Shown here piece by piece: positions 24,385-33,977 of a DNA stretch of 64,000 bases. The position numbers and the translations under genes were made by a program. This stretch comes from Streptomyces actuosus (lineage in GTDB: Bacteria; Actinomycetota; Actinomycetes; Streptomycetales; Streptomycetaceae): the NCBI RefSeq assembly GCF_016921115.1, contig NZ_JAFFZS010000022.1, positions 57,606 to 121,605 on the forward strand, in the 5' to 3' direction. The number at the start of each line of letters is the position of its first letter. The stretch's first letter is position 1. The notes beneath the pieces are model-generated. The model was not told the DNA's origin and did no database searches. It saw only the letters and a program-made list of their open reading frames with translations.

Positions 24385-25635
24385 ATGGACACGGACAGTG
24401 CCGCGGACGGCGAGTCCGCCCTGCTCTCTGCGGTGCGGGCGGCAGACGCCGCCCTGGTGCACCGCCTCCTCCGCCAGGACAGCGATCCCGCCCTGGTGGA
24501 CGCCGCGTTCTGCCTGGCGGTCCGCATGCATGCCGGACACATGGCCCAACTGCTGCTCGCGCACGGCGCGGATCCCGGCAGGAGCAGGCCCGGAGAGCTG
24601 CCCCCGCTGAGCGAGGCGGTCGAGGCGGGGTCGCCCGCACTCGTCGGGGCCCTCCTGCACGAGCGGATCCGGGACCGGTACCCGAAGTCCGAGCTGAGGG
24701 AGATGCGGGACCTCGCGCGGCGCCTTCACGAGGCGGGGCCCGAAGCCGGACTCCGGCGTCGCACGGGCGCCAGGACGGCCGTTGTCCGCGCCCGCGTCCA
24801 GGACGACGAGTTCGACAGCATCGTCGAGACCACCCTCGGCGGGGTGTCGGTCCGCGACGGGCACGCGGCGATCCTCACGGACCTGGAGAAGATACTCGGC
24901 ATCCGCGCCTCGTTCGAGGAACTGGCGGCACGCGCACTTCGGCACGATCAGGATCACGCCGCCTGGTCACGGTCCACCATCACTCTGGCGCGCCGCCGCG
25001 ACGGGGAGACCTGGGCGGCGGCCGCGGCTCTGCGGACGCATCCCGCCCCCGCCCACCGGCTGTTCGGCGCCCAGGTTCTCAGACTGACGCACCTCTTCGA
25101 CGACAGCGATGCGGACGCCTTCGCCGGCCCCGCACTGGACATCTTCACCGACTGGTCGACAAGGGAGACACATCCCGCCGTCCTCGCCGAAGTGCTGATC
25201 GCACTGGGAGAGCACGTCGCTCCGCGCTCGCAGGCGGCCCTCCTGCCTCACGCCGGCCATCCCGACAGGCGTGTACGGCGCGCCGTCGCGGCCGGACTCG
25301 GCACGGGACGCGAGCCGTTTGCCCATCCCGACGAGATGCGTGAGGCGCTGCTGGTACTGATGACGGACGGGGACGCGACGGTACGTCAGGATGCGTGCTT
25401 CACCGTCGGACTGGGCGGCGACCGTGCCTCTGTCCTCACCGAGGCGATGGCCGCCTTGCTGGACGACCCGGAGCGTGGGGTCCAGCTCGCCGCTGTGCAG
25501 GGGCTCGCCCTTCACGAGGACGACCGCTGTGTGGACGCGGCCCGCCGCCTCGGCCCTCCGCGGCCCGAATTCCCCGGCGAGGAGCACTGCCTCGGCGTGG
25601 CCTGGCGCTACGAGTGGCGCCGCGACGGCCGCTGA
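24385..25635 (+). CDS. Ankyrin/HEAT-repeat protein
   Basis: 416 residues, cytoplasmic. The N-terminal half has ankyrin-like repeats (ESALLSAVRAADAALVHRLL, HMAQLLLAHGADPGRS, LPPLSEAVEAGSPALVGALL). The C-terminal half has HEAT-like repeats with paired helices (HPAVLAEVLIALGEHVAPRS, VRRAVAAGLGTGREPFAHPD, VRQDACFTVGLGGDRASVLT). A middle region of about 80 residues lacks recognised motifs. Such proteins are scaffolds without enzymatic function. ATG 24385 directly follows a tandem G-rich repeat replacing a normal leader. No neighbour shares an operon with it. Confidence 0.75.
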   Translation: MDTDSAADGESALLSAVRAADAALVHRLLRQDSDPALVDAAFCLAVRMHAGHMAQLLLAHGADPGRSRPGELPPLSEAVEAGSPALVGALLHERIRDRYPKSELREMRDLARRLHEAGPEAGLRRRTGARTAVVRARVQDDEFDSIVETTLGGVSVRDGHAAILTDLEKILGIRASFEELAARALRHDQDHAAWSRSTITLARRRDGETWAAAAALRTHPAPAHRLFGAQVLRLTHLFDDSDADAFAGPALDIFTDWSTRETHPAVLAEVLIALGEHVAPRSQAALLPHAGHPDRRVRRAVAAGLGTGREPFAHPDEMREALLVLMTDGDATVRQDACFTVGLGGDRASVLTEAMAALLDDPERGVQLAAVQGLALHEDDRCVDAARRLGPPRPEFPGEEHCLGVAWRYEWRRDGR

Positions 25636-26043
25636 CCCGGGGCTCCCTCTACGCGGGAGTCGTCGGCGTGGTGCCCGCGGGTCGGCGGATCATTTCGGAA
25701 TCAGTCGTTCCGGAATGACCCCTGCCTGAAAGTCCCACGGCTGGCTCGAAGCCCCGCCGACACGACGTCATCTCCGCGACGGCCACCGTGGGGCCTGGCC
25801 TGCCGTCGACGCCCTCCTGAGCGGCTGTGGCCCCGACTTCCTCTGCTGCCACCTTTGGCGCAAACACCACCCCGGCCAACTCATGTGTCCAGCAATAAGG
25901 TTGTGGTCGGTCAGGCGGGGGAGTCGTGAAGACGTTTCCTTCACGATCCTCGGCGCTTTGCCACAGCAGCAGAGACGCGGAGAGTCCACTCGGCGCTTCC
26001 GAGCAGATCGGGCGCCAACCAGCTGATGGGAGATCGACCAACG

Positions 26044-26952
26044 ATGTTCATTCTGGTACGGAACAGAGCGCGGGCGGCCGCGCTCGCCCTCTCGGCCGTC
26101 ATGGCCCTCGCCTTCGGCGCGACCGGAGCGGCAGCGGCTCCCGCTTGCGCCAAGCAGGGGCCGACCTCGGTGGCCTACATCGAAGTGAACAGCAACAGCA
26201 TCCTCAACGTCGGCAAGTACACGCTCGCCGAGGGCGGTGGCAACGCTTTCGACATCGCTGTGATCTTCGCCGCGAACATCAACTACGACACCAGCACGAA
26301 GACGGCGTATCTGTACTTCAACGAGAACGTGCAGCGCGTCCTCGACAACGCAGCCACGCAGATTCGGCCGTTGCAGCAGCAGGGCATCAAGGTCGTACTC
26401 TCGGTCCTCGGCAATCACCAGGGCGCAGGGTTCGCCAACTTCACGTCACAGCAGGCGGCTTCTGCGTTCGCGGAAGAGATGTCGGACGCCGTGGCCCAGT
26501 ACGGCCTCGACGGCATCGACTTCGACGACGAATACGCCGAGTACGGCAGGAACGGCACGGCCCAGCCCAACGACAGCTCGTTCGTGCACCTGGTGACGGC
26601 ACTGAGAGCGAACATGCCGGACAAGATCATCAGCCTCTACAACATCGGCCCGGCCGCGTCGCGCCTGTCCTATGACGGCGTCGACATCTCCTCCAAGTTC
26701 GACTACGCCTGGAACCCGTACTACGGCACCTGGCAGGTCCCCGGCGTCGCACTGCCCAAGTCGCAGCTGTCGCCGGCGGCCGTCGAGATCGGCCGCACCT
26801 CGCAGAGCACGTCCGCCGACCTCGCCCGCCGAACCGTCGCCGAGGGATACGGCGTCTATCTCACGTACAACCTCGACGGCGCCGATCGCAGCGCCGACGT
26901 CTCGGCGTTCACCAGGGAGCTGTACGGCAGTGACACCGTCTACACTCCGTAG
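26044..26952 (+). CDS. Endo-beta-N-acetylglucosaminidase, Endo H type (GH18)
   Basis: 302 residues with a signal peptide ending near GAAAAPACA. The mature part is close to the well-known Streptomyces plicatus Endo H: QGPTSVAYIEVNSNSILNVG, KYTLAEGGGNAFDIAVIFAA, and the active-site block DGIDFDDEYAEYG (D161 and E163 from this start, matching DGxDxDxE). The enzyme cleaves the chitobiose core of high-mannose N-glycans and is secreted. ATG 26044 has GGGAGA upstream. The 400-bp leader (25636-26043) shows no operator I can name. A 17-bp hairpin ends the transcript. Confidence 0.93.
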   Translation: MFILVRNRARAAALALSAVMALAFGATGAAAAPACAKQGPTSVAYIEVNSNSILNVGKYTLAEGGGNAFDIAVIFAANINYDTSTKTAYLYFNENVQRVLDNAATQIRPLQQQGIKVVLSVLGNHQGAGFANFTSQQAASAFAEEMSDAVAQYGLDGIDFDDEYAEYGRNGTAQPNDSSFVHLVTALRANMPDKIISLYNIGPAASRLSYDGVDISSKFDYAWNPYYGTWQVPGVALPKSQLSPAAVEIGRTSQSTSADLARRTVAEGYGVYLTYNLDGADRSADVSAFTRELYGSDTVYTP

Positions 26953-27065
26953 GGCACCCGGGCGCCCTCGCGTATGCCGACCCCTCGGCGAGCCTGCCAC
27001 GTTCCGTAGCGTGCTGCGCTCGTAGAGCCGCTTTTAGACAACGATGTCAAGAACGCGAGTCGGAC

Positions 27066-27102
27066 GCCTGTCTGCTGCCCCGCAACGGGGCAGCAGACAG
27101 GC
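27066..27102. terminator. Terminator downstream of the Endo H gene
   Basis: GCCTGTCTGCTGCCCCG-CAA-CGGGGCAGCAGACAGGC is a perfect 17-bp stem with a 3-base loop, 114 bp past the Endo H stop. The region 26953-27416 otherwise contains only the kinase leader. Confidence 0.75.
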
Positions 27103-27416
27103 CCGGTGCAAGCAGGCCACCCGTCGGTACCGCGTCGTGATTCCATGGCGCAGCCGTCGCCCAGGCGACGTCGGTGCACCCCAACGCCTGGAAGCTCCTG
27201 TGAAACGGTGCGCACCCGGGCGGGACGGTGCTGCCGCGGTTCCAGTCCTCGGGGCTCAGCACGGGCATGGCGTTTGGTGATCGGGTCCGGGTGCTCGCGG
27301 GTGATCGCCGCGCACATGCTGCTGTCGAGGCGGTCGCGTCGCTGGGCTACAGTCGCGGCACCCGTTCTGGGCCGGGCGTGCCGGCTCCGGGGGATGCACA
27401 CTGGAGGAGGCGGCGC

Positions 27417-29078
27417 ATGCGCCCCGGACAATTCGAGCTTCCCGGCTACGACGTCCAGGAGGTCCTGGGACAGGGCGGGTTCGCCACGGTGTACCGGGCG
27501 CGTCAGTTGATGGTGGACAGGGAGGTCGCGCTCAAGGTGGACAGCCGACGGCTGACCACCCATCGCGACCGGCAGCGGTTCATGCGAGAGGTCACCTCGG
27601 CCGGGCGGCTGTCCGGGCATCCGCACGTGGTCGCCGTGTACGACGCCGGTGTGCTCGACGACAACCGCCCGTACATCGTGCTGGAGCTGTGTCCCGGCGG
27701 TTCGTTGGGCGAACGGCTGCACCGGGACGGACCGCTGCCGGTGAAAGAGGCCCGCGACATCGGTGTGGCCATCGCCGACGCGGTGGCAGCCGCACACGCC
27801 GCCGGGGTGCTGCACCGCGACATCAAGCCGGGCAACATCATGGTCAACCAGTACGGCGCAGTGGCCCTGACCGACTTCGGGCTCGCCGCCGTGCCGCGGC
27901 CGGATCAGGAACTGTCCGTGACCAGGGAGGCGCTGACTCCGGCGTACGCGCCACCCGAGGCGTTCCGCATGGCGGAGCCGTCGCCCGCCGGGGACGTGTA
28001 CTCGCTCGCCGCGACCGTGTACGCCCTGTTGCTGGGACGCCCGCCCCATTTCCCCGCGGACGGCGGCCAACTCGGCCTTGCCGAACTCATCGTGCGGCAC
28101 ACCTGGCCCTATCCCGCCCTGCCCGCCGTACCGGCAGCCCTCAACGAGGTGCTCGGACAGGCCTTGTCGGCGGACCCGGTGCACCGGCTGTCCCACGCCG
28201 AGGCGCTGCGGGACGGTCTCGCCGCCGTCGACCTCGACACCGTCGATCTCGGTCGCTTCGGGCCGGCACCCGGCACGACCACCGCAGGCGGTCATGTCCA
28301 CCGGGAGTACCGGGACATCTCCGCGGCGCCCCACACCTCGCCTCAGGACACGGCTCCGTGGCCCGAGACCATGCCGAACCCCCTTCCGGCCGGGACAGCT
28401 CCGGGACACCCGGGCGAGGCACCCGGGACCGGGGAGACGACCACGGGAGCAGACGACCGAGAATCCAAACGGTGGCGCCCCCGGCTGCTCGCCGTCCTGG
28501 CGGCGGTGGCCGTCTCGGTCACGGTGTCGGTGACCGTGGTGGTCTCCCGGACCGGGCAGTCGAGCGGGGGAGCGGACTCCTCCTCGAACGCCGCGCCCTC
28601 AACGGCGGGAACAGGCCAAGGAAGCAGTTCGCCCTCCTCACCCGGCTTCGGGGTGTCGACCACCACCGAGAACTGCCCCGCGGCGGCTGTGGAGGGTGTG
28701 GGCGGCCGGTGTGTGACCACTCCCGAGTGCTGGAGCGGCATCCTCGACGTATCGGGGATCGTCACCGTCAGCCGTGCGGACTGCCATGTGAAGCACGTGT
28801 GGGAGACCTTCGCCGTCGCCTCCCTGCCCGCGGACGGCATGACGAACAACGCGCGGGATCTCATCAAGCACCCCGATGTCCGCGCACTGTGCAGCCAGCA
28901 GGTCATGGCCGAGACCAGGTCCCCGCACGGCGCGGACATCGCCGACGAGTGGCAGATCACGGTCGTTCCGCCGAGCGCTTCGCAGTGGGACGCCGGGCTC
29001 CGTGTCTTCCGCTGTGTCGCCGCGGCCGGCACGGAGGACGGACAGATGACCGGCAGCCACTTCGGCGCCCCCGCCTGA
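27417..29078 (+). CDS. Membrane-anchored Ser/Thr protein kinase
   Basis: 553 residues. Kinase domain about 1-270: LGQGGFATVYRA (P-loop), VALKVD (catalytic Lys), VLHRDIKPGNIMVN (HRD), LTDFGLA (DFG) and AYAPPEAFRMAEPSPAGDVY (APE). A proline/threonine-rich linker leads to one membrane span (LLAVLAAVAVSVTVSVTVVV, about 355-376). The outside domain has at least six cysteines (ENCP, GGRCVTTPECWSG, RADCHVKHVWETF, ALCSQ, FRCVA) and may sense an extracellular cue. ATG 27417 has GGAGGAGG upstream. Substrates unknown. No PASTA repeats, so not PknB-like. Confidence 0.87.
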   Translation: MRPGQFELPGYDVQEVLGQGGFATVYRARQLMVDREVALKVDSRRLTTHRDRQRFMREVTSAGRLSGHPHVVAVYDAGVLDDNRPYIVLELCPGGSLGERLHRDGPLPVKEARDIGVAIADAVAAAHAAGVLHRDIKPGNIMVNQYGAVALTDFGLAAVPRPDQELSVTREALTPAYAPPEAFRMAEPSPAGDVYSLAATVYALLLGRPPHFPADGGQLGLAELIVRHTWPYPALPAVPAALNEVLGQALSADPVHRLSHAEALRDGLAAVDLDTVDLGRFGPAPGTTTAGGHVHREYRDISAAPHTSPQDTAPWPETMPNPLPAGTAPGHPGEAPGTGETTTGADDRESKRWRPRLLAVLAAVAVSVTVSVTVVVSRTGQSSGGADSSSNAAPSTAGTGQGSSSPSSPGFGVSTTTENCPAAAVEGVGGRCVTTPECWSGILDVSGIVTVSRADCHVKHVWETFAVASLPADGMTNNARDLIKHPDVRALCSQQVMAETRSPHGADIADEWQITVVPPSASQWDAGLRVFRCVAAAGTEDGQMTGSHFGAPA

Positions 29079-29517
29079 GCGAGCATCTCCGCCGCCCCCG
29101 ACCGCTGCCAACACCGCGATCGGTGACGTCGTCCTGCAACTGTCCAACCCGCACAGCGACATTGCCCCTCCGGTCCCGCTCGTGGTCAGCGCCGCCCCGG
29201 TGGTCGACACCTACGCCGCATACGGCAGCCTGGTCTGCTGCCCGGTACCGACCCCGCCCGCCCCGTCCGGCCCGGCGCAAAGCAGCGCTCACCGAAACAT
29301 CCAACGGCGCCGTCCCCATGGACGTCCGCCTCCACGCCCCGACCACGGGCCCCTTCGTCTCCGTCCACCCCGCTCCGGGCGGCGTGGTCCGGAGCGGGCG
29401 CGGCCGGAGTCGCGGAGCATGACGCGGTCCGAGCGCAGGCGAGCGACCAGCGCCACCAGCGGGTCGGCCGGGGCGTGGGAGAGGTGGGCGGGGCGTTGGC
29501 TTTGTCGTCGGTCGGGG
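29079..29517. other. 439-bp stretch with only broken reading frames
   Basis: Plus-strand frames read TAIGDVVLQLSNPHSDIAP and, in a shifted frame, TETSNGAVPMDVRLHAPTTG, which have protein-like composition but no recognised family and no shared start. Possibly a decayed gene downstream of the kinase. Confidence 0.35.
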
Positions 29518-30171
29518 TCATGCGTCCCACTGGCCGCAGTACTCGATGTGGATCTCGCGCGCGTCACCGAGAGTGCCGTCGTTGGAGTGGAGTTCGGAGC
29601 AGAAGTGCGGATAGCTCGGATGGACGGGGGCGTATCCGGGGCCGTTTCGGGCGACGTCGAAGAAGTGCCGGGCGGTGTCCCTGAACACCTTCGCGCTGCC
29701 GGTCATGAACAGGGTCTCGGCGTGGAGATGCTGGTGAAACAGATCCCGGTTCTCCTGGTAGTGCCGTGCCTCGTGGTCAGTCACGGCTTCGTCAGTGTGT
29801 CCTGCGCCAGGCAGCGTCACCGTCTGCGGACGCCCTGGGCCGAGCCGTCTTCGTACTTCCTTCCAGCGTGAGGGTGCGAACTGGAGCGAGTGGTGCAGCA
29901 GCACGAGATCAAGCTGCCGTGTGCCGTCTTCTGGCAGCGCGTGGGAGGGGCCACGGTTCCCCCGCATCGGCAGGTGGACCAGCGAGCGCGGTGAAGAGGC
30001 GGCGAGCGTCCATAGCCCACCGATCCGCTGGGCGGCGTCCTGATCGAGGTAGGTGTCCAGGTGCCGATCGTGGTCGATGAGCACTGCGTGGACCAGGGGC
30101 CGGGCTGGTCGGATGACCTTGAACTCCGTGGATCCGAGCCGTGCTTGGTGGATGGTGATGGGTAGCTTCAT
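29518..30171 (-). CDS. Hypothetical protein
   Basis: 217 residues, start ATG 30171 with GGAGAA upstream. The sequence is compositionally normal, for example MKLPITIHQARLGSTEFKVI, VLIDHDRHLDTYLDQDAAQR and TDHEARHYQENRDLFHQHLH, and ends REIHIEYCGQWDA. Several conserved-looking histidine-rich helices (HQHLHAETLFM, ARHFFDVARNG) are present, but I do not recognise a family. It has no signal peptide or membrane span. It sits beside an integrase remnant and may be cargo of a lost element. Confidence 0.6.
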   Translation of the reverse strand: MKLPITIHQARLGSTEFKVIRPARPLVHAVLIDHDRHLDTYLDQDAAQRIGGLWTLAASSPRSLVHLPMRGNRGPSHALPEDGTRQLDLVLLHHSLQFAPSRWKEVRRRLGPGRPQTVTLPGAGHTDEAVTDHEARHYQENRDLFHQHLHAETLFMTGSAKVFRDTARHFFDVARNGPGYAPVHPSYPHFCSELHSNDGTLGDAREIHIEYCGQWDA

Positions 30172-30181
30172 TGGTTCTCCG

Positions 30182-30361
30182 AGACACGGGGCTGACATCG
30201 GCGGTGTAAGAGGCCCAGTCGCCGGCTGATGCCTTCTGCCATCGGACGGCGATTTGGATATGGACGCCGAGCACCCGGGCGAGGATGGCGGCGGGCAGTT
30301 CGGCGGCGAGGGTGAACAGTGCGGTGGAGCGGTCCTGCCGGGGCTGGCTGTTCGGTGCGGG
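30182..30361 (-). pseudogene. C-terminal remnant of a Streptomyces integrase-type protein
   Basis: The minus strand encodes RSTALFTLAAELPAAILARV followed by LGVHIQIAVRWQKASAGDWA and SYTADVS, the tail commonly found at the end of actinobacterial tyrosine-recombinase-like proteins. No start or catalytic R-H-R-Y region remains. It directly precedes the hypothetical gene at 29518-30171. Confidence 0.55.
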
Positions 30362-30452
30362 GTCTTCGAGATCGTTCGGGCCATGAGCGCGTCGGGCGGT
30401 CGCGGGGGTCGGGCGCCCATGCGCTGTCCGGTCGCCGTCCCCCGGGCACTGG

Positions 30453-31661
30453 TCAGAAAGCCCGGGCGACGAAATCATCGGTGAAGGTCCGGGACAGATC
30501 GATGCTGTGGCCCTCGACCGTGGGGTCGAAGCCGGAGAGGACCTTCAGGACCGTCCGCGGACCGTCGGCGGGCATGAACCCGGTGGGCGAGTACATGTCC
30601 TTCTGGTGCTCCAGAGCCCTGGCATAGACCTCCTTGCCGATGTCCTGGTAGTAGCGGGGCGGCAGCCTGTCGGTGATCTCGTCGGCGGTGTGGGACCCGA
30701 CCCAGTGGAGCGCCTCGACCAGCGCGTTGACGAGCTTCTGCACCGTCGCCGCGTTCTCGCGGATGTACGCCGTGGTCAGGTACAGGCACGACGCCGGGTA
30801 CGTCCCACCCAGGACCGCCTTCGCGTCGGCCACGGTGCGCAGGTCGACGAGCACCCCGCCCAGCCCCTTTTGTTCCAGAAGCGAGATGGTGGGCTCGGTG
30901 GTCATGCCGACGTCGATCCTCTTGCTCCGCATCGCGGCGACGAAGCTGGCACCCGCGCCGACGGCGACCGATGTGGCCTGCCTCGCCGAGACGCCGTTCC
31001 TCGCCGCAAGGTACCGCATGAGGAAGTTGGTGGAGGAGCCGAGCCCGGTCACGCCGAGACGCCTTCCTGCGAAGTCGGCCGGGCTCCTGATGCCGGCCGC
31101 CGCGTCGTCGCGCACCATCACCGCCTCGCCGGGGGCTCGCAACAGCTGGACCACGGACTGCACCGACCTGCCCTTGGACTGCAGGTCGATGGTGTGGTCG
31201 TAGAAGCCGACCACCGCCTCGACCTGCCCGGACAGCAACTCGGTCTCGGCCTCCACGCCGGCCGGCACGTCGGCGAGCGTCACCGCCACACCCTGCGCTT
31301 CGAAGTAGCCGAGTTCCTGGGCGAGCAGCACCGGCAGGTAGATCTGCTTGTCCAGGCCGCTGACCATGATGCGCACCGGTGGCGCTGCGCCGCTGACCGT
31401 GGTTCTCGCGGTCGCGGTACCGGACCCTCCGCCGCAGGCGGCCAGCGCCAGCAGGGCGAAGGCGGTGAGGGCGGCGACGACGGTCCGGCCGGCCCAGGCG
31501 GTCCGATCGGTCCTCGCGATCCGTACGGTCCTGTGGTTCCTGGAGTCGTTGGGGCTCCTGAAGGCTCCTACGGTTCTTGCGGTCTCAGGGGACCTGGGGG
31601 TCCTGAGGGTCCTTGCGGTCATGGGGTGCCTGGCGAGGAACGACGTGTGGACGGGCTTCAT
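30453..31661 (-). CDS. ABC transporter substrate-binding lipoprotein (NitT/TauT type), copy 1
   Basis: 402 residues. An unusually long, repeat-rich N-terminus (RTLRTPRSPETARTVGAFRS...) precedes the signal helix VVAALTAFALLALAACGGGS with a lipobox Cys. The mature part is an NMT1/THI5-like binding protein: PPVRIMVSGLDKQIYLPVLL, VPAGVEAETELLSGQVEAVV, DFAGRRLGVTGLGSSTNFLM. It shares the DKQIYLP block with the next gene (31787-32872), so the two are tandem paralogues serving one permease/ATPase. ATG 31661 has AAGGAG at 7-base spacing. The true start may lie closer to the signal peptide. Ligand unknown. Confidence 0.8.
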   Translation of the reverse strand: MKPVHTSFLARHPMTARTLRTPRSPETARTVGAFRSPNDSRNHRTVRIARTDRTAWAGRTVVAALTAFALLALAACGGGSGTATARTTVSGAAPPVRIMVSGLDKQIYLPVLLAQELGYFEAQGVAVTLADVPAGVEAETELLSGQVEAVVGFYDHTIDLQSKGRSVQSVVQLLRAPGEAVMVRDDAAAGIRSPADFAGRRLGVTGLGSSTNFLMRYLAARNGVSARQATSVAVGAGASFVAAMRSKRIDVGMTTEPTISLLEQKGLGGVLVDLRTVADAKAVLGGTYPASCLYLTTAYIRENAATVQKLVNALVEALHWVGSHTADEITDRLPPRYYQDIGKEVYARALEHQKDMYSPTGFMPADGPRTVLKVLSGFDPTVEGHSIDLSRTFTDDFVARAF

Positions 31662-31786
31662 CCATGGTCTCCTTCGCGAGGCGGCGGGGTGAGCATACGG
31701 TGGTCCACGGTTCGTGACCCGCGGTGCGCTCGGCACGGGGCTGCCCGGGCGGCAGGCGCCCGGGTGGCCCCGTCCGCGTCGGCGAC

Positions 31787-32872
31787 TCAGCCGTCGGACC
31801 CGGCCGGGGTGGTCGTGGCGGTGAAGCCCAGCTTCTTGTTGGCCGCAAGGGCGAACTCGTTGGTGAACGTCTTGCCGAGCTCCAACGACGAGGTCGCCTT
31901 GCCCACCATCACCTCGGTCGCCAGCACGGTCTTCGGCCCGCCGGCCGGCATGATCCCGTCCGGCAGGAACTGGCCCTTGTCCTGCTCCAGGGCCCTGATG
32001 TAGTCGTCCTTGGTCACCAACTCGTTCTCCGTGAACGACGACGGCAGCTTGTTCGCGATGTCGGCCGCGCTGTGCGTGTCCATCCAGTGCATGGTGGCCA
32101 CGAGGGCGTCGACGACCTTCTGCACGGTGTCCTTGTGCGAGTTCACCCAGTCGGTGCGGGCCAGGACGCTCGCCGCAGGCCAGGCGCCGCCCAGCGTCTC
32201 CTTGGCGCCGTCGGTGGTGGCCAGGTTGATTGCGGAGGCGCCGACCCCCTTCTTCTCGATCGCGGAGACGGTCGGCTGCGTCGTGATGACACAGTCGGCC
32301 TTGCCGTTCTGCAGCGCGGCGATGGCGGTGGAGCCCGCGCCGACCGCGATGCGGTGGAACTGGTCGTCCTTGATGCCGTTCTGTGCGGCCATGAACTTGG
32401 TCAGGGTGTCCGTGCCCGAGCCGATGTCGGTGACGCCCAGCGTCTTGCCCTTGAAGTCGGCGGGCGACTTCACGCCGCTCCCGGTCGAGCACATCTCCCG
32501 CTCGCCCGGCGCGCCGGACAACTGGACGATCGACTCGATCCCCTTGCCCTTGGCCACGAAGTCGATGGCGTGCACGTACCACGCCCCCGCCATGTCGACC
32601 TGCCCCGAGGCCATCGCGGTGTCGGCGCCGACACCGCCGTTCGCCTCGTTGCTCAGCTCGACCTTGACGCCGTACTTCTTGTAGAAGCCGAGGCTCTCGG
32701 CGAGCTGGTAGGGCAGGTAGATCTGCTTGTCGATGCCGCCGACCATGAGCTTGACGGTCGGCATGCCGCCGGAGCCGCCCGAGGCGGTGTCTGCTGAACT
32801 GCTGGAACACGCGGTGGCCGCGCCGAGGGTGAGGACGGTGGCGATCGATGCGGTGAGTGCTCTCTTGAGCAT
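31787..32872 (-). CDS. ABC transporter substrate-binding lipoprotein (NitT/TauT type), copy 2
   Basis: 361 residues, signal MLKRALTASIATVLTLGAAT with lipobox ATAC. The binding-protein domain has MPTVKLMVGGIDKQIYLPYQ, LGFYKKYGVKVELSNEANGG, DFKGKTLGVTDIGSGTDTLT and AVGAGSTAIAALQNGKADCV. NMT1-type proteins bind nitrate, sulfonates, thiamine pyrimidine precursors or aromatic acids; sequence alone does not decide. The 226-bp gap to the permease gene contains low-complexity repeats, so this gene may have its own promoter. Confidence 0.84.
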   Translation of the reverse strand: MLKRALTASIATVLTLGAATACSSSSADTASGGSGGMPTVKLMVGGIDKQIYLPYQLAESLGFYKKYGVKVELSNEANGGVGADTAMASGQVDMAGAWYVHAIDFVAKGKGIESIVQLSGAPGEREMCSTGSGVKSPADFKGKTLGVTDIGSGTDTLTKFMAAQNGIKDDQFHRIAVGAGSTAIAALQNGKADCVITTQPTVSAIEKKGVGASAINLATTDGAKETLGGAWPAASVLARTDWVNSHKDTVQKVVDALVATMHWMDTHSAADIANKLPSSFTENELVTKDDYIRALEQDKGQFLPDGIMPAGGPKTVLATEVMVGKATSSLELGKTFTNEFALAANKKLGFTATTTPAGSDG

Positions 32873-32879
32873 GGCGGCT

Positions 32880-33075
32880 CTTTCCTTTCAGATCTTGCTC
32901 GGTCTTCCTCGGGGTTCCTCGGGTCTTCCTGGAACGCGGAACGCGGAGCGCAGAACGCGGGGACGGGCGACGCGGGGAGCGGGTGACGAAGGGAGCGGGA
33001 GACGGGGGAGGGGGTGGTGCGGGGGGTGACGGAGGGAGGGCGCGTTGGAGCCGGCTGCGGGGCTGAGGGGTGCTG
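32880..33075. repeat. Low-complexity G-rich/TTCCTCGGG repeats between importer genes
   Basis: Short direct repeats such as TTCCTCGGG (about 32908-32930), GAACGCGGA/GAGCGCAGAACGCGG and GGTGCTGAGG fill the gap. Similar GTTCCTCG repeats occur upstream of the ATPase gene (34857-34880) and TCCTGAGGGTCCT repeats inside the first binding-protein gene (31560-31620). No hairpin terminator or gene is seen. Confidence 0.55.
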
Positions 33076-33098
33076 AGGGGTGCTGAGGTCAACGCGGC

Positions 33099-33977
33099 TC
33101 AGAGGCCGGCTGCCTCGGAGGGGGACGGCGGACGCCAGGACAGGAGCCGGCGTTCGAGCTTGCCGATCAGCCACTCCGCACCGAGCACGATCACCGAGAT
33201 GACGAGCATCGTGGCGAACACGCCGTTGGGGTCGAAGTTGTTCTGCGCGGTCTTGATGACCAGGCCCAGTCCGCTCTGCGCGCCGAGCACCTCGCCGACG
33301 AGCGCGCCGACGATGGCGAAGCCGAAGGCGCTGTGCAGGCTGGCGATGATCCAGGTGAGCGCGGAGGGCACGACGACGTGCCGGATGATCTGGAGCTGGG
33401 AGGCGCCGAGCACCCGGGCGTTGGCGAGGATGTTGCGGTCGACCTCGCGCACGCCCTGGAAGGCGTTGAAGAAGACGATGAAGAACACCAGCACCGCGGC
33501 GAGCAGGATCTTCGGGGTCACGCCGATGCCGAAGGCGACGATGAAGATCGAGCCGAGGACGATGCGCGGGATCGCGTTGACCATCTTGATGTAGGGGCCC
33601 AGCACATCGGCGAGGTAGCGGCTCTGGCCGAGCGCGACGCCGAAGACGACTCCGGTGAGGGAGCCCACGACGAAGCCGAGGAGCGCCTCCTGGATGGTGG
33701 TCCAGATGTTCGAGTAGAAGGACCCGAATCCGGTGCCGTCCTGGAAGAGTTCGACCAAGCGCTTCGCGATGCCCGAGGGCTGTCCGAAGAAGAACGGGTC
33801 GACGAGGCCCCAGGCGGTGAAGGCCTGCCAGCCGCCGATCACGAAGACCGCGAGGCCGATGCGACCCGCCCAGACCTGGGCGACACGCCGCCGGGCGGCG
33901 CTGCGGGCAGCGGCCGTGGGCGAGCCGCTCGTGCCGTCGGCGACGGCGGGGACGGGAGCGGTGGACATCGTGCTCAT
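33099..33977 (-). CDS. ABC transporter permease (NitT/TauT/SsuC type)
   Basis: 292 residues with six membrane spans and the BPD_transp_1 signature GFVVGSLTGVVFGVALGQSR followed by EAA-loop sequence ILANARVLGASQLQIIRHVV (the coupling helix that contacts the ATPase). GALVGEVLGAQSGLGLVIKT is typical of the SsuC/TauC class. ATG 33977 overlaps the ATPase stop as ATGA. A second start at 33968 is possible. It works with the ATPase and the two lipoproteins downstream. Confidence 0.87.
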   Translation of the reverse strand: MSTMSTAPVPAVADGTSGSPTAAARSAARRRVAQVWAGRIGLAVFVIGGWQAFTAWGLVDPFFFGQPSGIAKRLVELFQDGTGFGSFYSNIWTTIQEALLGFVVGSLTGVVFGVALGQSRYLADVLGPYIKMVNAIPRIVLGSIFIVAFGIGVTPKILLAAVLVFFIVFFNAFQGVREVDRNILANARVLGASQLQIIRHVVVPSALTWIIASLHSAFGFAIVGALVGEVLGAQSGLGLVIKTAQNNFDPNGVFATMLVISVIVLGAEWLIGKLERRLLSWRPPSPSEAAGL

